Source of the DNA: Volvox africanus
Taxonomy: Eukaryota > Chlorophyta > Chlorophyceae > Chlamydomonadales > Volvocaceae
Direction: 5' to 3'
Assembly (NCBI GenBank): GCA_030268105.1
Contig: BSDZ01000121.1
Span: forward strand, 58,212 to 122,211
Length of the DNA: 64,000 nucleotides
The notes under the pieces were generated by a model. It searched no databases. It was not told the DNA's origin and saw only the letters and a program-made list of their open reading frames with translations. Position 1 is the first letter of the stretch; each line of letters opens with the position of its first letter. This document shows positions 31,622-40,626 of this stretch, in pieces. The position numbers were made by a program, and so were the translations under genes.

Positions 31622-33895
31622 CTTCGATTAACATTGCGCGAAAGGGTGGGAAAAAAGATTAGCAACCTCGTATGTCGGTATAACCGCATGTACAACCGGA
31701 TCTAAACAAGTAATACGACATACTTTCTCATACTACATGACCCAAACTCACCAAGAGATGTTTTGAGATCACCCCGAGGGCGTCTTTCGATAGCCGGGAG
31801 GTTTGGCTAATATGACGAGAGACGCTTGCGAGCCGCGCTACTTAAGGGATAGGTAGCCAAATGTGCTATTAGAGGTCATCGGCTTGGTTCTTGGTCAAGG
31901 CTTCTCGACTTGAGAAGCAGTTCTCACAAACAAACGATGAATACAACACACTGCAAATGTTCGCTTGGAACTAAATAACCTGGCGGTTGATCCAGGGAGG
32001 GTGCGTCGAAGTAGATTGTGAAAGCGTTGCAACCGTGCCCACTGGCCCAAACCAGGGTTATAGCATTTAGAAGTCAAGGAGTCATATTCATACATACACG
32101 TATCCACCCTCTTGCTGCGTGAGGCTCCCTGAAGCCAGGCACCTACTTAAGAATCGAAAGAAACCCCTACTAAAATGAAACGGTTTCAGGAATGCTTATA
32201 GAACAATAAGTCTGATACATACGAAAGCTTGAAAAATCGGGTACCTCTAGGCAAAGGGTATCACAAACTTGCCGCATCACGCATCTGGAGACTAGTGAGT
32301 ACCTGGATGGCATCTAGATTACAGCGGCATCTAGGTGCTTCCTAGCCCCCATCTCTATTAGCGAGCTTTGCCCCGGTCGGGACTCCGAACGTTTGAACTT
32401 TTTTCCAATAATGCCCGGGAAAGCGTTCGGCCGGCTCCGGAGACCCCCGAAATTTTTTTACCGCGCGAAGTGCGGCTTATTGGGGGCAGAAATATAGATA
32501 TTCTCGTTTATAAATTTTATATTTGGGGGTCCCCGGAAAGGTTTTGCCGAAAGTAAGGTTCGATTCCGGGGACAGCGACTGCTGGTTCCGGAACCCTATA
32601 ACTTGTAGCGGTTCGCAAGATCTATTGTCAATTGCGACAATCGACTGTCGATTGCACTCGTTGCCGAGAACAAAATCTGGAAGTCGTACTTTTGTTGGCA
32701 TCAGCAATCTTGCCAAAAACAACCAGTTACATACATATTAGTTTGTATTGGCAGCTCAGCGTCTGTGCGAAATTAGTTGCTTTTTGCAAAATTGCGGATG
32801 CGCGGCTAGGTCTCGATACGTGGGATACAACATATCGTGGGCATCACAAACTAAATTGATCTTAACAGGAGCCTCAGTTGCGATCTACTATAATCTCGGT
32901 ATACCACTGTGTAGGGGACGTCACTATAAGTGGGACACCACGTTAAATGGCGTCGACGCAAAGCCGCCAAAGGTATTGCAAGTCGTATTGCGTCATACCG
33001 CGCTTGCTCAATTGTGCAGCTTTCTGGCTAACTATTTCACACAAAGATAGTGAAATCAGTACATGTTAAGCACATGCCATGCCAACCACTTGCCAAGCGT
33101 CATGGCAGCCATGCTTGGTCCCCACCATAACCATCTTTAGATATGAAGGCATCAAACTTGGATTTCGTCTGTCTGTGTTATGTATGCAGTGTGAGCCAAC
33201 GCGGCACGTTCTAGAGAGGAATACGGCTTCTTGGGGACTGCTGTCCAGATGGGTTCAGCAACCAATCAACTGCCTGCCTAAATGCGTTCCGTGCAATACG
33301 CCTAGGAATGTGTGCTGGAAGGGGTTTTCAATTTGGACTCCGGATTTCACAGGGATTGAAGCTCTGCAGTTCCATGATCCACATGCTTGCCTTTCTTTCG
33401 TGGTGAGCTTATCATGTCGAAGCTGATTAGGAAGGGAAGGGGCTGATGGATGGGGGAAGAGAGGGAGGGAGAGTCTGGTTTCTCCTTCCTACCTACCTAC
33501 CTCCGTCCGTTTGTCTGTTCATCCATCCCTATACACAATGTCCCATAGTTAAGGTTAACCATTCGGACCTGTGGCATGCTATGCAAGGATATCCATAGGG
33601 TAATGGCCATTTCAGCTCTGTTACACTCACGCATATCGTGCAATGGGGCCTCGCTTGCAAAAGGAAGCCCGGTCAACCAAAATACCGACCACAGCGATCC
33701 ATACGATGACCCAATTTAACCATGACATCATCATAGTGAAAAAACATGCATTGGTATGCGCTTAGTAATGCCCGCCTGGAAACTATGTTGTCCTGTTTTG
33801 AAGCTCCCCAGATGCTCACAGACAGAACCTAAATCACCATTATATATCCTCGTATGTTACATCCATTCAGCATCATCTATTCATTCATGATTATC
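31622..33895. other. Intergenic region upstream of the PAN gene
   Basis: About 2.3 kb without a recognised gene. Several open frames of 60-115 codons exist on both strands (for example 33079-33426), none with a familiar motif. It holds the palindrome GGTTCCGGAACC (32584-32595) in a stretch of CCCGG/CCGGGG-rich sequence (32360-32600), and a purine run facing a pyrimidine run (33435-33530, GGGAGGGAGAG then CCTACCTACCTACCTCCGTC). The PAN promoter should lie in the first few hundred bases, but no TATA-like site is convincing. Confidence 0.5.
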
Positions 33896-34094
33896 TGGTT
33901 AAGTCGAATGGCGCGATGGTTAACGGCGCGGTGCAGCTGGCAGGGCAATGAAACAAGTCATAATGCATGACATATCAAACCAGCTAAATATATGCAAATA
34001 TATTCATAACTAGTATGCATTTATTACGTTCGTCTATCACCTTGTAAAGTCGCATCGACCCACACATAGGTGATAATCAAAGTGTGATACAACA
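33896..34094 (-). repeat. LTR fragment of a third, diverged family (LTR3)
   Basis: The minus strand starts TGTTGTATCACACTTTG at 34094 and then follows the LTR1 plan (GGGTCGATGCGACTTTACAAGG against GGTCGATGCGACCCTACAAGG), but is otherwise diverged. It is preceded on the minus strand by a polypurine tract (GGGGCGGGGGGATAAT). The far end is not recognisable. Confidence 0.65.
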
Positions 34095-34617
34095 ATTATC
34101 CCCCCGCCCCTATGCAGCATCCTCGCTGCATCGCACAGCATCGACTGCAAGGATCATTTGGTCTGGGTGACACGTATGCAGGCTTTCTCCAACAGGGGCT
34201 TCATATCCGGCGAAAAGTTATGTGCCGGTTCCCACGAATTATGCTCGCTTGAATACCCAGTCCACTTGACCAGATACTTGTGCACCGTCCGCTTGCGTCA
34301 ATGTCGACCCACGTGATGCACACAATAGTTCAATATCCGCTCAATATCATAATAAAACCTCTGTTTGCCTGCAATCCAGGTCTCAGGACCCGGTTCCACT
34401 GCTGCAGGGTGTTAGTTGTATCAGGGACAGATTCCGTACCACGATAAGGGTGTACGAGGGATACATGGAACGTAGGGTGAATGGTCATATCAATGGGCAA
34501 AGCTAGTTCAACTGCTACATTCCCAACCATGCACGCAACGGCATATGGACCGATCCAGCAGGGCAATAGTTTTTGGGACCCTTCAGCAAGTGAGCATAGG
34601 TTTTTAGTGCTCAGCAA
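34095..34617 (-). pseudogene. pol: 3' pol remnant of the LTR3 element (chromodomain and linker)
   Basis: Minus-strand pieces match the C-terminal pol of element F: LSTKNLCSLAEGSQKLLPCW, GPYAVACMVGNVAVELALPI and IHPTFHVSLVHPYRGTE, then a chromodomain reading through several frame breaks down to about 34150 ([19 protein letters not shown]). Integrase, RNase H and RT are missing; the sequence stops at LSTKNL and joins unrelated TAACGC-rich DNA. Confidence 0.75.
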
Positions 34618-35055
34618 ACCCTATAACAACGAATTTGTGCGTTAGCTCGCGTTAAGCTCGTGTTAGGGACCCCTAACACGAGCCTAACGTGAGCTTAACG
34701 TGAACAAACACAAGTTTACGCAAAGCCTAACGCAAAGAAAACGCATTGTGTTATTTTTTGCGTATCACTGACTCAATCCTAACGCACCCTAACACAAACG
34801 AAAATAATTTTTTTGTGAGGGACGAATATTTTTGCGTTTACTTTGCGTTAGCTTACACAACCTAACGCAAACTTACACAATGTCATTCACGCTCAGATAG
34901 ATTCTAAGGTGTGCGTTAGGCCTAACGCACCGCAAGCGTTAGAGACCCACGCGCAAGCAAAAAAAACAAAGCGTGCATGGAAGGTAACGCACTAAAAGTT
35001 CTCTAACGCACAATTCACACAGGCTAAGTGCGCATTAACGTGAATTAACGCGCTT
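34618..35055. repeat. Degenerate TAACGC / GCGTTA-rich stretch with palindrome
   Basis: Dense, irregular repeats of CTAACGC, CTAACAC, CTTAACG and complements, in both orientations. A perfect inverted repeat with 13-bp arms (GCTCGTGTTAGGG / CCCTAACACGAGC) and a two-base loop sits at 34656-34683. No coding content and no fixed period. Confidence 0.75.
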
Positions 35056-35724
35056 GAATGCATGTTTCCGTATGCTGCGAATAATGCGTACACAGCAAGT
35101 GGTTGTGGATTGCGTAAAAGCTTTAAATGCATGTAACTCACATATTCGCACACTTTTGCAAGGTCTTACACACGCGATAGCAACATTTGCACCACTTTCA
35201 CTTTGTGTACGAGGCAGATTCGCATTCTTGCTCACTGTAACTACTTTGGTTGTTCTGGTTATTTCTTTATTGTTTCAGTTATCATTCCTTTTTCCGCGTG
35301 TGTAGGATAGGGGGGTACATCACCCGTGGCCAATAACCTGGCAGTCCCTACCTTCCCCGGTGTTTCAGGGCACCCTCATCCAGTCTCCCATGCCAACTTC
35401 TCCAAAATCAGTGGTTTTCCCAGGTTCAGCACCCACCACCAGCATCCAGCGGAATCTGCCGAATTAACTAAGGCGTCAACTCCGCTACTGGTCAACTCGC
35501 AGGTCACTTTAATTGGGGTCGTCACCGTCCATCGACATGGGGGCACCCTGCCCTTAACTATAGGGTCTTTGGCCCGCTCTCGGTCGGGGAAGAACCTGGA
35601 ACTCCAGGGGCATATTAGTCGTGCCATAACAGTTGTGCCTGAACACGTTCCTGTTTTTGTTTGCTGTTTTACCCACCCGCTGCAGAATTTTTTTTGTGTG
35701 TACGGAAACTATCCTGTTGTAATG
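35056..35724 (+). other. Unassigned sequence with an open frame before element E
   Basis: 35054-35305 is open and hydrophobic at its end (LLTVTTLVVLVISLLFQLSF). 35326-35724 is open for 133 codons with a proline-, histidine- and serine-rich start (FPGVSGHPHPVSHANFSKIS) and later HGGTLPLTIGSLARSRSGK, running into the LTR. Neither frame has a clear ATG start or a known motif. They may be remnants of a gene or older element interrupted by E. Confidence 0.25.
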
Positions 35725-36548
35725 TGTTGTGCTACGGTTCGTTTCCCACCGATGCGTAGGTCGATGCGACCCTACAAGGCGAAGTTATCTTGATGAACGC
35801 ATGAATGATTATTGCATATGAATGAACCTGCATGATATAGATGTATTCGCATACATTTATATATGCATTTGGCATGTTATCATTATCCATCGCGACATCG
35901 CATCATGGCAAATCCGCCTAGCATGCATGAAATACCGAATCATTGAAGTGCGCATTATGCTCGTGCTATGAAACGATAAGTAATATTATTTGATATAATA
36001 TTACTTCATTACAGCACACGTTGAGAGCGCCGCACTCGTCGCGATGCATGCCTTGCAACCGAATATCGTTATTCAGACCCTTGCATCATGCGAATGCCGG
36101 AAAGGCTTATACGTTGTTATGCTTGGACATCGCCTATACGCAGTAGGGTTGTCACACTTAGGATCGGCCTCCTAGTGTGAATCGTACGACATTGCAATGC
36201 TACGAGTATAACAGATGCGAGGACGGCTAAGCAAAAAAAGACATTCGATACCGGAGAACACTCGTGTGTTCTACACTATAATCACTATACGCTATTCTAC
36301 TTAGCCCGAGCTAAGCCTAAACTTCGCTTATCACCGCCGCGTGATGATTGCTTGCTTCCGGCGCTGACGGCGATTTCGTCCATTGCACCGCTTCGATCTG
36401 TAAGACTGTAAGTTATATCTCTTCTTGTCTTGAAGTCTTCCGCTGTCTCTGTTTGCTCGCGCTTGCCTTGCTGTACTTGCAAGTGCTCGCGCATCGGTGT
36501 CGAAAGCCTTCAGACGTGCATGAGCAAACACGAAGGAGAGGTACAACA
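35725..36548 (+). repeat. LTR1, 5' LTR of element E
   Basis: TGTTGTGCTACGGTT start, GGTACAACA end, 824 bp. Hairpins include GTAATATTAT-loop-ATAATATTAC and CCGAATATCGTTATTC. Confidence 0.95.
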
Positions 36549-36566
36549 AATTGGTATCGAGACAGG
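36549..36566 (+). other. Primer-binding site of element E
   Basis: AATTGGTATCGAGACAGG directly follows the LTR. TGGTATCGAGAC (36552-36563) would pair with a tRNA 3' end of GTCTCGATACCA. It is close to, but not identical with, the common initiator-Met site TGGTATCAGAGC. The same 12 bases follow most LTR1 copies and LTR2 copy iii. Confidence 0.75.
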
Positions 36567-36615
36567 TTCGTTGCCTAACTGTCTCTCTTTGTCTAATCGG
36601 AAGTAGGTTCTTTCT

Positions 36616-36711
36616 ATGGCGAGTTCCAGCGACGAACCACGAGGACCGCTAGATACTTTTGCTGAAGACCTAGGCCGCGCCATTTTGGACGCCGCCGCTT
36701 CCGGTTTGTAA
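36616..36711 (+). CDS. Short leader ORF of element E
   Basis: 31 codons, ATG GCG AGT to TTG TAA, encoding GPLDTFAEDLGRAILDA-type sequence. Downstream, after GTCGCAG (an acceptor-like site at about 36775), comes a frame reading LLAAATETGFRPDHLVTLIA. A homologous pair of segments exists in the LTR2 leader. Confidence 0.5.
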   Translation: MASSSDEPRGPLDTFAEDLGRAILDAAASGL

Positions 36712-37014
36712 TTGTTTAATTGCTTTTACTTAGATTGCTGCACTTGTTGTGTAAGTGTACGCTCTGAGTCGCAGGTAATCTCAGTGCACCGGCATTGCTT
36801 GCCGCGGCGACTGAGACCGGCTTTCGTCCGGACCATTTGGTGACTCTCATCGCCCAAACTACGGAGATCAGGACTCAGCTGGGCAAGTACTTGCTGAGTT
36901 TACTGAATCTTCTCAAGAGTACTGTCGGTAGGCTCACTGAATCACTTTGTACTCTTGCCTTTGCGATAGAAGTCGGCTTCTATTACGCAAACCTAGGGTA
37001 TCGTTTCGTGCTCC

Positions 37015-38250
37015 ATGTCCGTGAAACACGACGATACACCGCACACTAGCCTAGCTAGCCAACCCGATTTTGTTGTGGCTGCTAGAGCACCGGATAGAGG
37101 TCTTGAGACTGTTGGCACGCGAGCCACTCAAGAGCCCCTTGTCCTTCAGACCCCTGCTCACTTAATTGTGCCGCATTCAGCAGTTAATACGAATATGGAC
37201 AACACTGCTGGACCAAGGGTTCTGCCATTACCTCAAGCTCGAGGGCATGATGACATCCCTGAGGTGATGAGATTGTCAATTCCCGTTCCTAGGCTCAATA
37301 TCTCGCTAACTGAAAAGACAGCAGGACATAGCATAGCCGATGCAACTCGTGCGTACGTGCGTGACGCTAAAAAGTATCTCCAGGCTGTTCATGGTGGCGA
37401 TAATGATGGTATCAGGTGTCTCTTCGTTGGTAACACCCTCGAGGGCTCAGCAAAGGACTGGTATCGCGAATGGACCACCGCCCGGGGCGACTATACCTTT
37501 GACGAGTTGGTCGCCGCTTTGCTCGCACGGTTCGCTACTGAGGTTCAAGCACGTGATGTGGAGGCTCGTAAGGTTTTGGCAGCCGGTAGCTACCACATGC
37601 GTCGGGGTGAAAATGTACCTGCGTACCAGTCACGCTTCGAAGCACTTGTGACCCCCATTGCTGATCTCACTGAAACCGAGCGTGTCTTTTGGTTTAAGCG
37701 AGGCCTGACGAAACTTTTGGCTAAATGGTGCGCTACTGACTTGGCTGGGGTGCCGATCAAGTCGTATGATGCCTTGGTCACTTTTGCTAAGGGTACGGAG
37801 ATACGACTCCTTGCCGGTGAGGAAGAAGTCAAGTCTGTCCCTCGTGCAAATGCCATGCAAGTGCAGGATCCGCTTGGGGAAGCTGTAGCTCTTGACCAGG
37901 AACTCGGAGCGACCCGCCCCACGCCTACTGCCGCAACGCGACGCAGCAACCGGCAACGCCAGGCGCGCGGGGGCGCTAGCTCGGGTGTCCGCGGGTCAGG
38001 AGGAGCAGGTCCGAGCTCGGACCCAGCTAAGAGCAGGAAGCGTGGTGGTGCGCCGTCGTCGGCAGCCGCACAGCGCTCTGACCCCAATGCGAAGCGGACT
38101 CGCATGGATGACTCGTTTATGCCAAAATGGAATTGCAATCGTTCTGAATTCGAACGTCGGAAAGCGGCCAATGTTTGTCTACGGTGCGCGGAGAGTCATC
38201 CTACGAAGGATTGCCCGTTACTGCCACCGTTTGTACCTCAGCCGAAATAG
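37015..38250 (+). CDS. gag: Element E gag, intact
   Basis: 411 codons, from 37015 (ATG) to TAG at 38248-38250. It has a capsid-like core (KKYLQAVHGGDNDGIRCLF, KDWYREW, ENVPAYQSRFEALV, RVFWFKRGLTKLL), a basic region rich in Arg, Ser and Gly, and the zinc knuckle CLRCAESHPTKDC. It is very similar to A2 gag. The TAG is followed by GGGCTTGCC and an in-phase pol frame. A long open frame on the opposite strand here is only a shadow of the GC-rich codons. Confidence 0.95.
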   Translation: MSVKHDDTPHTSLASQPDFVVAARAPDRGLETVGTRATQEPLVLQTPAHLIVPHSAVNTNMDNTAGPRVLPLPQARGHDDIPEVMRLSIPVPRLNISLTEKTAGHSIADATRAYVRDAKKYLQAVHGGDNDGIRCLFVGNTLEGSAKDWYREWTTARGDYTFDELVAALLARFATEVQARDVEARKVLAAGSYHMRRGENVPAYQSRFEALVTPIADLTETERVFWFKRGLTKLLAKWCATDLAGVPIKSYDALVTFAKGTEIRLLAGEEEVKSVPRANAMQVQDPLGEAVALDQELGATRPTPTAATRRSNRQRQARGGASSGVRGSGGAGPSSDPAKSRKRGGAPSSAAAQRSDPNAKRTRMDDSFMPKWNCNRSEFERRKAANVCLRCAESHPTKDCPLLPPFVPQPK

Positions 38251-40492
38251 GGGCTTGCCTGGGTTCCTGTGGAGGGGGCACCGCCCGGGATTTCTGAACT
38301 AACGCGTGGTCGGTGGTCATCCTTACGGCCAGCCGTGAAGGCATTGTTGCCTTGCGTACTTGGACACATCGAGCGAGTTATTGTGCGACGCATCACGCTT
38401 GACGGACGCACGGGACTTCTCTACTTCGATCCGTTGTGTAATTTGTTACACCTCGCCGTCCCCTGTCGTCTATCGATCTGTCTAACCACGTGGTTTTGTT
38501 CATCCCCTCGTCTCTGCGTGAGATTTCGGAACAGTTGGCCGTTTATAGGAGATGTAGGCGTCAATATCCAGGCACCGCCGCATGTGTATTACTCCCCGCT
38601 TTCTGTCGGTGCAAGGCAGAGGCATCGTTAAGGGGTATGCGGCGTGTCCACCGGCTCGAGCCGGGCACCGTTTTGTTAAATGGTGTGGATCGGGAGGGTA
38701 CGCTGGCTCCGTGGCCAGGCACATCCTACTCGGTTGACGTTTGGTATGAAGCTCCTGATGAGGGTGCCGTAGGTTACGGACCCGCCTAACGTTATCTGCT
38801 GGGCAGTCGCTCGCAGATAACCGTGTCCCAGTGGTTCAGATCGGTTTGAATGGCCGTACTCTGAAGGCACTTGTTGACACCGGTGCCAGCGACGACTTCA
38901 TCTCTGTCGCAGAGGTGAATGCGCTGGGGTTGACCCCAGAGTCGTCTGATTGTCCACAGGTTACCCTTGCTGACGGGGGTAAGCATCCCATCGTGGGCAG
39001 GATTACCCTTAGCCTATCGATAGGCCCTTTGCATGTTGTGACCCGGCCGTACGTGCTGCAGGGCTTAGCAGAGACTGCACCGTACATAATGGGGTCTTCG
39101 ACATTACGGCAGTACCGCGCGCGCATCGACATGGAGACCGCAACCCTGCATATGTGCAAGGGTACTTGTTGTACCTCTCGTTCGCGTTTGCTCATAAGTA
39201 TCTGCACGTCTGAAGGCTTTCGACACCGATGCGTGAGCACTTGCAAGTACAACAAGGCAAGCGCGAGCAAACAGAGACAGCGGAAGACTTCAAGACAAGA
39301 AGAGATATAACTTACAGTCTTACAGATCGGTGCGGTGCAATGGACGCAATCACCGTCAGCGCCGGAAGAAAGCAATCATCACGCGGCGGTGATAGCGAAG
39401 TTTAGGCTTAGCTCGGGCTAAGTAGAGTAGCATATAGCAATGATAATGTAGAACACACGAGTGTTCTCCTGTGTCGAATATCTTATCTTGCTTAGCCGTC
39501 TGTTATACTCGTATAGCCGTCTGTTATAACGTCCTCGCATCTGTTATACTCGTAGCATCCCGATGCCGTACGATTCACACTAGGAGGCCGATCCTAAGTG
39601 TGACAACCCTACTGCGTATAGGCGATGTCCATGTATAACAACGTATAAGCCTTTCCGGCATTCGCATGATGCAAGGGTCCGAATAACGATATTCGGTTGC
39701 AAGGCATGCATCGCGACGAGTGCGGCGCTCTCAACGTGTGCTGTAATGAAGTAATATTATATCAAATAATATTACTTATCGTTTCGTAGCACGAGCATAA
39801 TGCGCACTTCAATGATTCGGTAATCCATGCATGCTAGGCGGATTTGCCATGATGTGATGTCGCGATGGATAATGATAACATGCCAAATGCATATATAAAT
39901 GTATGCGAATACATCTATATCATGCAGGTTCATTCATATGCAATAGTCATTCATGCGTTCATCAAGATAACACTTCACCTCGTAGGGTCGCATCAACCTA
40001 CGTATCGGCGGGAAATGAACCGTAGCACAACAGTACTCTGTCGATTAAGGTACCTTTCATGTCGTTCGAACATGTCACACCAAAGGAGGGCGAAGCTGAG
40101 GCGGTGCCTATGGTTAATTTCGCTGTGACCGCAATGGCCGCGCGAATCAAACCAGAGCTAGTCGGGCGTAAGGAGGCCGTCCGTTTGTTACGGAAGGGTG
40201 CCCACGGACTGCTTTTGAGGCCGCGGGTGGGCTGTTGTGCCACCACCGTGCAGATTTCAATATATCCTGAGGTTGAGGCCCTACTGTCGCAGTATGAGGA
40301 CGTCTTTAAAGATATCCCTGGCCTACCACCTATGCGTCCTGTTGATCACACAATCCCTCTTATGCCTGGAGCGCAGCCTATGGCCCAGCCAATTTACAGG
40401 TAGAGTCCATTGGAGCTGGACGAGGTGAAGCGCCAGGTGACGGATTTGCTCGCGAAGGGTATGATACGCCCCAGCACATCCCCGTATTCTGC
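38251..40492 (+). pseudogene. pol: Element E pol: protease and start of RT, interrupted
   Basis: In phase with gag after the TAG (GLAWVPVEGAPPGISELTR...), then a one-base loss at about 38446 (TTGTTACACC against TTGTTTACACC in relatives) shifts the frame. Protease is open from 38831 (ALVDTGASDDF). The solo LTR follows CKGT at 39167. After it, 40060-40400 continues with [20 protein letters not shown], and a CTG to TAG change (AGGTAGAGTCC) stops the frame just before RT's [17 protein letters not shown]. The rest of RT is gone. Confidence 0.9.
39167..40032 (-). repeat. Solo LTR1 nested in element E pol, with 5-bp TSD
   Basis: 866 bp, minus orientation, TGTTGTGCTACGG...GGTACAACA when read on its own strand. 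GTACT occurs immediately on both sides (39162-39166 and 40033-40037). The uninterrupted sequence in element A (complement at about 5385-5405) reads GGGTACTCTGTCG, confirming a 5-bp duplication as expected for a Ty3/gypsy integrase. It contains a local duplication of TTATACTCGTA/CCGTCTG near 39500. Confidence 0.97.
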
Positions 40493-40568
40493 GTTCATCA
40501 AGATAACACTTCGCCTTGTAGGGTCGCATCGACCTACACATCGGAGGGAAACGAACCGTAGCACAACA
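40493..40568 (-). repeat. 3' LTR stub of element F
   Basis: First 76 bases of LTR1 (minus-strand TGTTGTGCTACGGTTCG...), preceded by the polypurine tract and cut after the GATGAAC motif, where it meets the E RT fragment. Confidence 0.9.
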
Positions 40569-40626
40569 ATTATCCCCCCTCCCGTATGCAGCGTCCTCGC
40601 TGCTTCATACAGCCTCGACTGCAGGG

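Larger units (their letters stand above)
35725..40492 (+). mobile_element. Ty3/gypsy element E (LTR1 family), 3'-truncated, with nested solo LTR
   Basis: 5' LTR 35725-36548, primer-binding site, leader ORF, intact gag 37015-38250, then pol through protease into the N-terminal part of RT. A minus-oriented solo LTR (39167-40032) splits pol. The element ends abruptly at 40492 in RT (TSPYSA), where a 76-base remnant of element F's 3' LTR begins in the opposite orientation. Confidence 0.93.

Noticed and set aside
33079..33426. 115-codon plus-strand ORF as a host gene
   Set aside because: No recognisable motif, average ORF length for this base composition, and no splice or start context.
37590..38171. 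193-codon open frame antisense to gag
   Set aside because: It lies exactly opposite the GC-rich part of gag, mirrors the same codons in every copy, and has no domain.
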